A DNA stretch of 9,651 bases from Alphaproteobacteria bacterium (GCA_020630305.1 JAHDBQ010000008.1:2673-12323), one strand, 5' to 3'; counted from the first letter of the stretch, positions 1-6,775 are shown. Made by a program: numbers and translations. The notes: generated from the letters alone by a model not told the origin.

Positions 1-764
1 GCATTATCTTTAAAAAATGATTTAACAATACTATCTTCAAGTGAGTGGAAAGATACCACAACTAACCTGCCGCCAGGGGCAAGCAACTCTTTGGCACCAC
101 TTAAGAATTTCTCAAGCGCCTCTAATTCTTTATTGATGTATATTCTAATCGCCTGGAAAGTTTTAGTTGCAGGGTCAATTTTCCCGCGTGGACCTTTTAT
201 GGCAGAACGAACAATGTCAGCAAGTTCAAATGTTGTAGTGATAGGCTTTTTCTCTCTAGCCTCTACAATATACCTAGCAATAAAACGAGACTTTACTTCC
301 TCGCCATATTTATAAATTATATTTGCAATTTCTTCTTCAGAAGCTTTAGCAATGAATTCGGCAGCACTCTCACCTTGGGCACTCATACGCATATCTAGTG
401 GGCCATCATTACTAAAAGAAAAGCCTCTAGCGCCTTGATCCACTTGCATTGATGAAATTCCAAGATCAAGCACTATGCCATCAAATTGCTGGCCTGAGAG
501 TTTGTTGGAGCTATCAGAGAAATTAGTCTGCACAAAACTAAATCTATTACCAAATTTGATTTTTATATTATTTACGTATTCCTCAACATTTGGGTCCTGA
601 TCAAGCGCAGTTAATTTACACTGCGCTTTATTTAGAATAGCTCTACTATATCCGCCTGCTCCGAAAGTACAGTCAAGATAGTTTTCATTATCCCTGATAT
701 TTAGGTATTGTAAGACCTCTTTTAGTAATACAGAATAGTGAGGTGAATTTGCTTGAGTATCCAT
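1..764 (-). CDS. rsmH: 16S rRNA (cytosine(1402)-N(4))-methyltransferase RsmH, C-terminus cut by window edge
   Basis: RsmH methylates N4 of C1402 in 16S rRNA using S-adenosylmethionine. The first 254 codons are present; the frame runs off the left edge, so about 50 C-terminal residues are missing compared with the usual 300-310. Visible family blocks are HYSVLLKEVL (9-18), the SAM-binding DCTFGAGGYS (31-40), LDQDP (54-58), LDLGISS (99-105), GFSFSNDGPLDMRM (114-127), TFQAIRIYIN (202-211) and SFHSLEDSIVKSFF (238-251). The usual Pro in the N-terminal H-x-PVLL block is Ser here. The ATG shares its A with the mraZ TAA (TAATG), so translation is probably coupled to mraZ. This gene pair opens the dcw cluster in many bacteria. 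The identification is secure. Confidence 0.96.
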   Translation of the reverse strand, partial: MDTQANSPHYSVLLKEVLQYLNIRDNENYLDCTFGAGGYSRAILNKAQCKLTALDQDPNVEEYVNNIKIKFGNRFSFVQTNFSDSSNKLSGQQFDGIVLDLGISSMQVDQGARGFSFSNDGPLDMRMSAQGESAAEFIAKASEEEIANIIYKYGEEVKSRFIARYIVEAREKKPITTTFELADIVRSAIKGPRGKIDPATKTFQAIRIYINKELEALEKFLSGAKELLAPGGRLVVVSFHSLEDSIVKSFFKDN

Positions 765-1222
765 TATACACCTTCCACATTATTTTTTAATATAGACCTC
801 TTCGATTGAGCAATCGCTCTTGCAGCGCTTAAATGCTTCTCGAAGTTTTCTGGAGCCCATATTTCAAATACCAGGCCCTTACCAACAAAGCAAGCCTGGG
901 ATTCCATGCCAATTTGTTTAGAAAGATGCGCAGGTAACGTAACCCGGCCGTCATTATCGAACTGAAGCTGCATTGCTTCGCCTAGCACTATAGTTTCAAA
1001 TGCATCTCTTTCCTCTGAGTAAGGATCTAGATTCTGAATAATCTTGCTGAGCTCTTCCAAGCGAGACATGCTACAAGCTTCAATACAGTTATTCTTAAAG
1101 GAAGGGTAAACCACAATGCCGTTGAATTTTTCTTCTGCTAAGGCGCTACGGTAGCCAGCAGGTATTGAAACCCTGCCTTTCTTGTCGACCTTATTTGTAT
1201 ATCTTGACAGAAAAATATTCAT
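764..1222 (-). CDS. mraZ: Transcriptional regulator MraZ
   Basis: MraZ is a DNA-binding protein with two SpoVT-AbrB-like domains that assembles into rings and usually represses its own dcw promoter. Both DxxxR signatures are present: DKKGR at residues 13-17 and DNDGR at 89-93, each followed by a V-[ST]-[IL]-P strand. The second half has QACFVGKG and [10 protein letters not shown], typical of alphaproteobacterial MraZ. The frame is open to a GTG at 1231, but I chose the ATG at 1222 because the family normally starts M-x-x-F-L-x-x-Y; this gives 152 residues, a normal size. Neither start has a strong Shine-Dalgarno; a GTGAG lies just before the ATG. The promoter and candidate operator repeats lie about 60-120 bases upstream. 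Confidence 0.95.
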   Translation of the reverse strand: MNIFLSRYTNKVDKKGRVSIPAGYRSALAEEKFNGIVVYPSFKNNCIEACSMSRLEELSKIIQNLDPYSEERDAFETIVLGEAMQLQFDNDGRVTLPAHLSKQIGMESQACFVGKGLVFEIWAPENFEKHLSAARAIAQSKRSILKNNVEGV

Positions 1223-1283
1223 AAAACTCACTACAATTAAAATATTTTAAATAATCTCCTAATTATTAATATAACATAATAAA

Positions 1284-1318
1284 TGGATCTTTATGGGATT
1301 TTATGGTCCTGCATGGAG
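1284..1318 (+). promoter_or_regulatory. Candidate MraZ operator: four TGG direct repeats at 10-bp period
   Basis: On the plus strand ATGG occurs with its TGG at 1284, 1294, 1304 and 1314, an exact 10-bp period (TGGAT, TGGGA, TGGTC, TGGAG). Known MraZ boxes in E. coli and others are TGGGN direct repeats separated by 5 bases, which is the same period. The array covers the -10 edge and the first ~25 transcribed bases of the mraZ promoter, suiting repression. The repeats read on the strand opposite mraZ, and only one copy is a full TGGG, so the match is by layout more than by exact sequence. Confidence 0.6.
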
Positions 1319-1345
1319 AATATTGCCATTTTTTCCCTCAGTCAA
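1317..1345 (-). promoter_or_regulatory. Sigma70-type promoter of mraZ-rsmH
   Basis: Read on the minus strand, TTGACT (1345-1340) is followed by exactly 17 bases and then TATTCT (1322-1317). This is a near-consensus -35/-10 pair at the optimal spacing. Transcription would start near 1310 and give a leader of about 90 bases before the mraZ ATG. The -10 box directly abuts the TGG repeat array. Confidence 0.7.
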
Positions 1346-1398
1346 GTGTATTTTATGCAACAATACGTTTTTTTGGGCATTTTTACTAATTAACAGCC

Positions 1399-1421
1399 AA
1401 AATGACACCTGGTTTCATTTT
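1399..1421. repeat. 23-bp near-perfect dyad upstream of mraZ promoter
   Basis: AAAATGA (1399-1405) and TCATTTT (1415-1421) are perfect inverted arms. The interior ACC-T-GGT continues the symmetry, leaving a single mismatched pair (C1406/T1414). It sits about 55 bases upstream of the mraZ -35 box. It has no following T-run, so it looks more like an operator for a dimeric regulator than a terminator. No known regulator is recognised. Confidence 0.45.
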
Positions 1422-1741
1422 TGGGACAACTTTAAATTTGGATTCGAATAAATATATTAATATAAGAGCTACATAAAAAATATTAGCTTTTCGGTGCGTC
1501 TAAAATAATGGATTATTTGGCATATAAAGTTAATTTTAAAGTGTTATTAGAAAAAGATTGGTCTTAAGGGTATTAAAAAAAGTGATAATAAAAGAAAGGA
1601 TAAAAATTTGAACAAAAAAAAGGTTTTAAATCCGTGAGTGAAGAATTCATACGCTATTAAAAGAGATGTTGTAAATCACCCCCAGATGAGTTAAAAGAAA
1701 AGTTGAAAATTAGTGTTAAGGTATTAGTGGGCGTTCGAATA
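1422..1741. other. Intergenic stretch without a supported gene
   Basis: About 320 bases, AT-rich, with A/G bias on the plus strand. Every frame is broken by frequent stops. One plus-strand frame gives short lysine- and glutamate-rich pieces separated by many stops, which could be a fully decayed gene or just composition. The 11-mer TTCGAATAAAT occurs twice (1443 and 1734), without any cloverleaf around it. I see no RNA gene or mobile element. Confidence 0.5.
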
Positions 1742-1779
1742 AATGTGTATAATAAATTTATGCATTTATTTTATACATT
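1742..1779 (-). terminator. Long AT-rich hairpin downstream of the coiled-coil gene
   Basis: The arms at 1742-1757 and 1764-1779 are 16 bases each and match at 14 positions, with a 6-base loop TTATGC. The hairpin lies 28 bases after the stop of the 417-residue gene, so it may end that transcript or protect its 3' end. The stem is almost pure A/T and has no uridine run directly after it, so classical intrinsic termination is uncertain. Confidence 0.4.
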
Positions 1780-1806
1780 CCCAATCATATTCCTGATAGA
1801 TTCATA

Positions 1807-3060
1807 TTACCTTTCTCTATTCCCTTTGATTTTATTCACTGCGTTTCTAACTGGTTGAGCTACCTTTTTGGCATTATTTTGCGCCTTTTCTTTAAATTTT
1901 TCTAGTTTTTCTTCTTTAGAAAGCATAGAGTTCTCAAGCTTCTTGATGGTATTCTTGCGTTTTCTTTTGGCAATTTTTGTGCTAGGCTGCTTATTATTTT
2001 TTAAATTATCAATAACTTCCTGTTTTATATCATTGGCACCTTGTAGATCTTGACTCGCTAGGCTATTAGTAATTTTTCTGTTTGCTCTTTCCGTTTTGCG
2101 TTCGGTTTTGGCAGTCTGAATATTTTCTCTGACCTCTTCTTTTTTATTGCTAAGTTTATCTGTTAGTTTACCAAATTGCTCTTTTGCAGAACCTAGAAGT
2201 CCTGCAAGACCTTTTCTTGCAGGTTTGATAACTTTATTAATTTTGCTACTGATTTTTCTAGTTTTTGGTAGGCCAGAATTTATAGTTTGCCTTACATAGT
2301 TTACTTTTTTTTGGATGTCAGTATCTTTGCCAAGCTTTATAATTTCCAGTGAAGTTGCAATATCGTTTAACTGATTTTGAGACAAATTAACTCTGCTCCC
2401 TTTATCTAGTTTTTTGTCAAGTGATTCAAGCTCTGGATGGTTTTGTTTAAGTTCCTTTATTTCATTGTGTATTTCAGGAATTGAGGCATTCTTAGTATTT
2501 GCTTTTGCCACCATATTAGGTAGGTTTTTAATATCGTCATCTAATGCACTAAGAGCAAGCACATATTCATCTTTTTTACGTGATTCTGACCCAAGTAGTT
2601 TATTCTGTAATTCTCCTACAGAAGTTGTATATTCATTATTTATATCTTTCTTATTAGTAAATACTGCATTTCTTTTTTCGATTAAATCATCAATACTCTT
2701 TTGCAGATTCTTTTCTTTTTTGTATATCTTTTCAAGATTTTTTATTAATTCATTTTCTATTTTTTCAGCAGCGTCACGCATTTCTGGTTTATTAACAGAG
2801 AATTGATTAGAAATTTTTGTTATTCTTTCTTCAAATGGCAATGACACCTTATCTTTCTTTTCAACTTCTTTTTGCGTGTTATTTTTGAGAGTGTTTTTTT
2901 CTATTGATTTTCTTTCTGCGAGGGATATTTTGCCCATCATAGTCTCAATTGATTTAATTAAATCTTCTCTCGCTTTTTCTGAGTTAAATTTCCCGGTTTT
3001 CTCTTTTTCTAGAGTCTGTTTATATAACTCTCCTGCTCCTGAAAGATCTCCCTTTGCCAT
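1807..3060 (-). CDS. Uncharacterised lysine-rich coiled-coil protein, 417 aa
   Basis: I do not recognise a family. The protein is very rich in Lys, Glu and Asn and has long predicted helical, coiled-coil-like stretches through most of its length. There is no signal peptide, membrane segment or cysteine motif. The C-terminal third, from about residue 265, is strongly basic (runs such as KTRKISSKINKVIKPARKG and KIAKRKRKNTIKK), and it ends KIKGNRER. The frame is open to a TTG at 3072, but the ATG at 3060 has GAGG six bases upstream, so I start there. It has its own upstream gap of 136 bases and a hairpin after the stop. It could be nucleic-acid binding, structural, or a secreted host-directed protein; the last idea rests only on the inferred organism and the charged tail. 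Confidence 0.8.
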   Translation of the reverse strand: MAKGDLSGAGELYKQTLEKEKTGKFNSEKAREDLIKSIETMMGKISLAERKSIEKNTLKNNTQKEVEKKDKVSLPFEERITKISNQFSVNKPEMRDAAEKIENELIKNLEKIYKKEKNLQKSIDDLIEKRNAVFTNKKDINNEYTTSVGELQNKLLGSESRKKDEYVLALSALDDDIKNLPNMVAKANTKNASIPEIHNEIKELKQNHPELESLDKKLDKGSRVNLSQNQLNDIATSLEIIKLGKDTDIQKKVNYVRQTINSGLPKTRKISSKINKVIKPARKGLAGLLGSAKEQFGKLTDKLSNKKEEVRENIQTAKTERKTERANRKITNSLASQDLQGANDIKQEVIDNLKNNKQPSTKIAKRKRKNTIKKLENSMLSKEEKLEKFKEKAQNNAKKVAQPVRNAVNKIKGNRER

Positions 3061-3102
3061 AACTAACCTCAATTTTTGCGTAAATATAAGTAAATAACTT
3101 CA

Positions 3103-3135
3103 ATTAATAGTTTAGCATATTAACTAGTCTTAGCA
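3103..3135. repeat. Imperfect tandem direct repeat upstream of the coiled-coil gene
   Basis: ATTAATAGTTTAGCA (3103-3117) is followed one base later by ATTAACTAGTCTTAGCA (3119-3135). The two units match apart from two single-base insertions. The pair lies 43-75 bases before the ATG at 3060, within the likely promoter region, so it could be a tandem regulator site or a simple local duplication. Confidence 0.4.
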
Positions 3136-3196
3136 CATTTTTTATAGCAAAGGGGTATGATATAGAATTAATTATGTTGTAAAAACGCTACAGCAA

Positions 3197-5254
3197 CTAC
3201 TTGACATTCTTGATAACAAATACGAGCTCTTCTGCTGTTTCTTTAAGGTAGTCAAACCTTCCAGAGGCACCTGAGTGGCCAAAATCCATATTGGTTTTAT
3301 AGATTATAATGTTATTATCCGTCTTTTGCGAGCGCAATGCTGCTACCCATTTTGCAGCTTCCCAGTAACCAACGCGCGGGTCAGAAAGCCCGGCCGTTAC
3401 CAGTAGGTTAGGGTAGTCTAAAGTCGCCACATTGCTATACGGGCAATAGGATTTGATATAATCGAAATACTCTTTTTCTTTTGGATTCCCCCATTCTTTG
3501 AACTCTCCAGGAGTAAGCGGAAGATCTTCGTCAAGCATTGTGTTTAAAACATCCACAAACGGCACATGTGCTACAGCCGCCCCGAATAGCTCAGGCCTTT
3601 GATTTATCACATTACCAATTAGCATGCCACCTGCGCTTCCGCCAGCGATAGCCACTTTACCTTTTGAGGTATATTTATTATTAATGAGATATTCAGCTGA
3701 TGCTATAAAGTCGTTAAAGGTACGCTTTTTATTTAAAAACTTTGCAGCTTCATACCAATCATGACCAAGATCGTCGCCGCCTCTGATATGTGCTACTGCA
3801 TACACAAAGCCGCGATCTACTAAGGAAACGGCGCTGTTTCTGAATGATGGCGGTACGCTATGTCCGTAAGAGCCGTATCCGTATAGATATAGCGGATTAC
3901 TGCCGTCTTTTTTAAATAGCGATCTTTTATAAAATAAGCTAACCGGAACTTCAACAGAATCGGTTTTTACAAAAACTCTCTCTACTTTATATTCATCTGG
4001 GCTAAAGCCACTTGGAATCTCTTGAGTTTTCAGTATGCTCAAATTTTCCTTGGCAAAATTGTAGTTATAAACAGTGCTTGGGCGGGCTAAGGAAGAATAG
4101 CTGACTCTTATGTCGTCTTCTTCGAAATTAGTAGAGTAAATTCCCGCTGTGAAAGCTTCATCTGGGAATTTTATTTGCTTTTCTACGCCGCTATTTAAAT
4201 CTCTAGCTAAAGAAACCGGTAATCCTTTTTCTTTGTAATTAAGTAGTAGGTAGCTTTGCGTTAGGTCAAATCCTGAAAAATACCTATTTTTATCCTCTGC
4301 AATAAAAATCTTCCAATTATCTTGGTTATAATCCTTGCTTGGACTTTTCAGTAGCTGAAAGTTTTTAGCCCGGTCATTTGTATGCATAAAAAAAGAATCG
4401 CTATGATGATCAACACCGTACTGGATAGTTTCCTTCCGCTCCTTTATCAGATAGGTTTTGAAAGATTCATCATGCATATTAATGAAATAAATCTCGTTAC
4501 TATCATGGCCGCTAACATTTACAAAAATATATTCTTTGCTAGACGATTTTCCAGCTGAAACCGAGTATAAATGATCCTTCTCATGAAGTATCAGCTTATC
4601 TTTATCAGAGCTGGTATCTAGCTTGTGGAACATTAATTTATCATGACGCCAATTTTCGCTAGTTGGTGTATAAAAGAAACCGCCAATTTTTTCATGCCAA
4701 ATGATGGGGCCAATTGTTCCCTCTATTTCATCTTTTAAGAATTCTTTGGTTTCTAGATTATATACAACTATTTTATATTTCTCGCCGCCAGTAAAGTCAG
4801 TAGAATAGGCCATTAGTTTATGATCAGGGCTGATTGCAAAAGCACCAAGTTGTGTGTATTTTTGCCCCTTGGCAAGTTCATTTACGTTAAGAAGAATCTC
4901 TTCTTCAGAATTCGTGGAGCCTTTTTTTCTACAGTAAATGCCGTAATCTTTATCGGCTTCAGTCCTGCTATAATAAAAATAATCATCTTTTTTTGTATAA
5001 GTAGACTGATCCTCAAGCTTAATACGTCCTTTTAGCTCTTCAAACATATTATCAGTTTCTTTTTTATGAGGTGACATTACCTGCTCAAAATACTTATTCT
5101 CCTCTTCAAGATAGGAAAGCACCTTCTTGTCGGTAATTTTATTTGGCCAGCCATCTGCTCGAAGCCAAGAATATTCATCCTTGATGGTTTCATTATGAAT
5201 TGTGAATTCATGCGGCACAATTTGCGCCACTGGTGGCTTGATGTTTTTGGTCAT
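3197..5254 (-). CDS. ptrB: Oligopeptidase B (protease II, peptidase family S9A)
   Basis: This is a serine peptidase of the prolyl oligopeptidase family, which cleaves short peptides after basic residues, usually in the cytoplasm. With the ATG at 5254 it is 685 residues, matching the usual length; the longer frame starts with TTG at 5269. The N-terminal WLR block (about 31-33) and a beta-propeller (roughly 75-400) precede the hydrolase domain. The catalytic triad is Ser540 in GGSAGG, Asp625 in GLSDPRV and His660 in FGHSGASG. The Ser-Asp and Ser-His spacings (85 and 120) equal those I recall for E. coli PtrB. INQRPELF, VPFVDV and TMLDEDLPLTPGEF confirm oligopeptidase B rather than prolyl oligopeptidase. 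One P1 glutamate is Lys586 and the two P2 aspartate positions are Pro468 and Ser470, so specificity may differ. It appears to be transcribed alone, from a palindrome-rich upstream region. Confidence 0.95.
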   Translation of the reverse strand: MTKNIKPPVAQIVPHEFTIHNETIKDEYSWLRADGWPNKITDKKVLSYLEEENKYFEQVMSPHKKETDNMFEELKGRIKLEDQSTYTKKDDYFYYSRTEADKDYGIYCRKKGSTNSEEEILLNVNELAKGQKYTQLGAFAISPDHKLMAYSTDFTGGEKYKIVVYNLETKEFLKDEIEGTIGPIIWHEKIGGFFYTPTSENWRHDKLMFHKLDTSSDKDKLILHEKDHLYSVSAGKSSSKEYIFVNVSGHDSNEIYFINMHDESFKTYLIKERKETIQYGVDHHSDSFFMHTNDRAKNFQLLKSPSKDYNQDNWKIFIAEDKNRYFSGFDLTQSYLLLNYKEKGLPVSLARDLNSGVEKQIKFPDEAFTAGIYSTNFEEDDIRVSYSSLARPSTVYNYNFAKENLSILKTQEIPSGFSPDEYKVERVFVKTDSVEVPVSLFYKRSLFKKDGSNPLYLYGYGSYGHSVPPSFRNSAVSLVDRGFVYAVAHIRGGDDLGHDWYEAAKFLNKKRTFNDFIASAEYLINNKYTSKGKVAIAGGSAGGMLIGNVINQRPELFGAAVAHVPFVDVLNTMLDEDLPLTPGEFKEWGNPKEKEYFDYIKSYCPYSNVATLDYPNLLVTAGLSDPRVGYWEAAKWVAALRSQKTDNNIIIYKTNMDFGHSGASGRFDYLKETAEELVFVIKNVK

Positions 5255-5270
5255 TATATTTTCTCGCAAT

Positions 5271-5310
5271 ATAAAAAAGTTATTTTGCTATGCAAAAAAT
5301 ACTTTTTTAT
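5271..5310. repeat. 40-bp inverted repeat just upstream of ptrB
   Basis: ATAAAAAAGT (5271-5280) and ACTTTTTTAT (5301-5310) are perfect 10-base arms. The inner TATTTTGC and GCAAAAAATA continue the stem with a two-base bulge, leaving TAT as the loop. It ends 17 bases before the ptrB ATG, so in ptrB mRNA it would form a hairpin in the leader, ending in U-rich sequence close to the weak GAGA ribosome-binding site. It could act as an attenuator or translational control element. Confidence 0.5.
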
Positions 5311-5324
5311 GGTTTTCGTGATGC

Positions 5325-5361
5325 ATAATTCCATTTTGGGGCTACCTTAAAATGGAATTAT
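5325..5361. repeat. Perfect 13-bp inverted repeat over the ptrB promoter
   Basis: ATAATTCCATTTT (5325-5337) and AAAATGGAATTAT (5349-5361) are exact inverted copies around an 11-base spacer. As plus-strand RNA the spacer would pair further (GGGG with CCUU, two pairs being G-U), giving a 17-bp stem with a CTA loop. The distal arm includes most of the candidate ptrB -10 box, so the element looks more like a DNA operator than part of the mRNA. A remnant of a palindromic repeat element is the other option. Confidence 0.6.
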
Positions 5362-5383
5362 AATCTAATTTATTTTTTATCAA
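5357..5383 (-). promoter_or_regulatory. Candidate ptrB promoter
   Basis: On the minus strand TTGATA (5383-5378) and a perfect TATAAT (5362-5357) are separated by 15 bases, which is shorter than ideal. The -10 box lies inside one arm of the 13-bp inverted repeat. Transcription would begin near 5350, leaving a leader of about 95 bases that still contains the 5271-5310 hairpin. Confidence 0.45.
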
Positions 5384-5423
5384 GATTACTATATGTTCAA
5401 ATATAATTATTTGCAATATTTTT

Positions 5424-5447
5424 CCTAGCAATAAAACGAGATTGCTA
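5424..5447. repeat. Intergenic hairpin containing an 18-base match to rsmH
   Basis: TAGCAAT (5426-5432) and ATTGCTA (5441-5447) are perfect inverted arms around AAAACGAG. The 18 bases at 5424-5441 are identical, in the same orientation, to 273-290 inside rsmH, although the flanks differ. It lies between the acetyltransferase stop and ptrB. Its role is unknown. Confidence 0.5.
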
Positions 5448-5485
5448 TTATTTTAAATATTAAGTGCTTATGCATCAAGAATATT

Positions 5486-5511
5486 TGTTGTAATTAGTTT
5501 TATTTACAACA
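5486..5511 (-). terminator. Candidate terminator hairpin after the acetyltransferase gene
   Basis: TGTTGTAA (5486-5493) and TTACAACA (5504-5511) form a perfect 8-bp stem with a 10-base loop, beginning three bases after the acetyltransferase stop codon. The position suits the end of the queC-acetyltransferase transcript. The stem is AT-rich and the following bases (AATATTCTTG) are only weakly U-rich, so strength is doubtful. Confidence 0.4.
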
Positions 5512-5514
5512 GCT

Positions 5515-6072
5515 CTACATTCCAGCTATTCTTGCATACATGTAATAATCTTTATGCTCGCCTTCTACTACTTCGTATTTCTTCATGAAACCTTCGCGCT
5601 GAAAGCCACATCTTTCAAGGAGCTTTATAGATCTTTCATTGTTTGTGATAACTGTTGCTTGGGTTCTAACTAGGCGCAGAGAGTCTTCAGCAAATTGCAT
5701 TATACCTTTAACGCTTTTTAGCATAACGCCTTGTCCCCAACATTCGGGGCTTAAATCATAGCTTATTTCAGCCCTTGCATTTGCAAATGAAATGTTGTTA
5801 AATCCCGCGGTGCCGATCATTTTATTATCAGATTTCTTGGCAATTGCCCAATATATACTCCTTCTGGATGGAAATAGGCTTTTCCAGTACTTTACCTCCT
5901 CTAAGGCTTTATCTAAAGTTTGTGGTCTATTTTCTTTTGTTAGAAAACCTTCCATTTCTTGCATGCTCATATAATCTAAATAATCCTGAGCATCATCTTC
6001 AGAAATTTCTCGCAAAATAATATCTCCCAGTTCAATTTGGGGAAAGGGACCAAAGAAATATTGTGTATTCAT
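5515..6072 (-). CDS. GNAT-family N-acetyltransferase (RimJ/RimL-like)
   Basis: This protein would transfer acetyl from acetyl-CoA to an amine; the RimJ/RimL group acts on protein N-termini (for example ribosomal proteins), but other members modify small molecules, so the substrate is unknown. The fold is complete over 185 residues: LREISEDDA (20-28), the central strands AIAKKSDNKMIGTAGF (76-91), acetyl-CoA-binding PECWGQGVMLKSV (109-121), and the C-terminal NNERSIKLLERCGFQREG (144-161). The open frame reaches a TTG at 6102 inside queC, but the ATG at 6072, preceded by an AAGAGAA ribosome-binding site, fits the family start. It follows queC by only 10 bases, so the two genes are almost certainly co-transcribed. 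Confidence 0.9.
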   Translation of the reverse strand: MNTQYFFGPFPQIELGDIILREISEDDAQDYLDYMSMQEMEGFLTKENRPQTLDKALEEVKYWKSLFPSRRSIYWAIAKKSDNKMIGTAGFNNISFANARAEISYDLSPECWGQGVMLKSVKGIMQFAEDSLRLVRTQATVITNNERSIKLLERCGFQREGFMKKYEVVEGEHKDYYMYARIAGM

Positions 6073-6082
6073 ATTTATTCTC

Positions 6083-6775
6083 TTATTTATTTTGATATTC
6101 AATCGGGTCTATCGCGTCATTCTTTTTAAAGGCGTCAAGGCGTATCAAACAAGCCAAGCAGCTAGCGCATGAAAGGCCATTTTCATCTGGGTCATAACAA
6201 GAAATAGTATTGGAATAATCGACTCCAAGATCAAGGCCAGTCTTAATTATTTCGGTTTTTGCCATGTTAATTAGAGGCGTGTTGATTTTAATTCCTCCAA
6301 CCTCAGAACCCATATTAGTCGCTAAGTTTGCCATCTTTTCATAGCTTGCAATATATTCAGGGCGGCAATCAGGATAATTAGCAGAATCTGATTGGTGTAC
6401 GCCAATAAATAAATCACGCGCGCCTACAACCTCTGCATACCCGAGTGCGTAACTTAAGAAAATAGTATTGCGCGCAGGCACGTAGGTGATTGGAACATCG
6501 TCCCCAACATCAGAAGCTTGCTTATATTTTGGAACATCAATAGTTTTAGCAGTCAGAGCTGAAGTGTCAAATAATGTAAGATCTATTTTAATAATCTTGT
6601 GAGATTTTACCCTATATTGTTTAACTAATGATTTTATCTTTTCAAGTTCTACAACATTATTCTGACCGTAATCGAAGCTCAGAGCGTGAATTTCATACCC
6701 TTCTTTGTGCGCAATGGCAAGCACGGTTGAAGAATCAGCCCCTCCGCTAACCAATGTAACTGCTTTTTTCTGCAT
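6083..6775 (-). CDS. queC: 7-cyano-7-deazaguanine synthase QueC
   Basis: QueC uses ATP and ammonia to convert 7-carboxy-7-deazaguanine to preQ0, a step in making the tRNA wobble base queuosine. The ATP-binding PP-loop is LVSGGADSS (8-16). Other family blocks are SFDYGQNN (33-40), [11 protein letters not shown] (98-108) and YPDCRPEY (134-141). The four zinc-ligand cysteines are Cys193, Cys203, Cys206 and Cys209, followed by IRLDAF. Starting at the ATG at 6775 gives 230 residues, the normal length, with AAGGAG six bases upstream; the extension to a TTG at 6817 is not needed. It has its own promoter about 80 bases upstream. No other queuosine gene is in the window, so the rest of the pathway must be elsewhere or incomplete. 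Confidence 0.96.
   Translation of the reverse strand: MQKKAVTLVSGGADSSTVLAIAHKEGYEIHALSFDYGQNNVVELEKIKSLVKQYRVKSHKIIKIDLTLFDTSALTAKTIDVPKYKQASDVGDDVPITYVPARNTIFLSYALGYAEVVGARDLFIGVHQSDSANYPDCRPEYIASYEKMANLATNMGSEVGGIKINTPLINMAKTEIIKTGLDLGVDYSNTISCYDPDENGLSCASCLACLIRLDAFKKNDAIDPIEYQNK

Noticed and set aside
1237..1250. CtrA-like TTAA pair upstream of mraZ
   Set aside because: The two TTAA half-sites are separated by 6 bases rather than the usual 7, and such pairs are common in AT-rich DNA.
1734..1744. GTTCGAAT, resembling a tRNA T-loop, also near 1443
   Set aside because: No acceptor, anticodon or D-arm pairing can be drawn around either copy; probably a short chance repeat.
1661..1858. Plus-strand open frame of 66 codons with Lys/Glu-rich start
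   Set aside because: It has no ATG until late, no ribosome-binding site, runs into the antisense of the 417-residue gene, and is preceded in frame by many stops. At most it is a decayed remnant.
2414..2806. Plus-strand open frame of 130 codons rich in Ser and Phe
   Set aside because: It is the antisense of the lysine-rich coiled-coil gene; the Ser/Phe/Leu-rich composition is what antisense of Lys/Glu codons gives.
5325..5361. The 13-bp inverted repeat as an intrinsic terminator of the acetyltransferase transcript
   Set aside because: On the minus strand it is not followed by a T-run, and it lies over 150 bases beyond the stop; an operator role over the ptrB promoter fits better.
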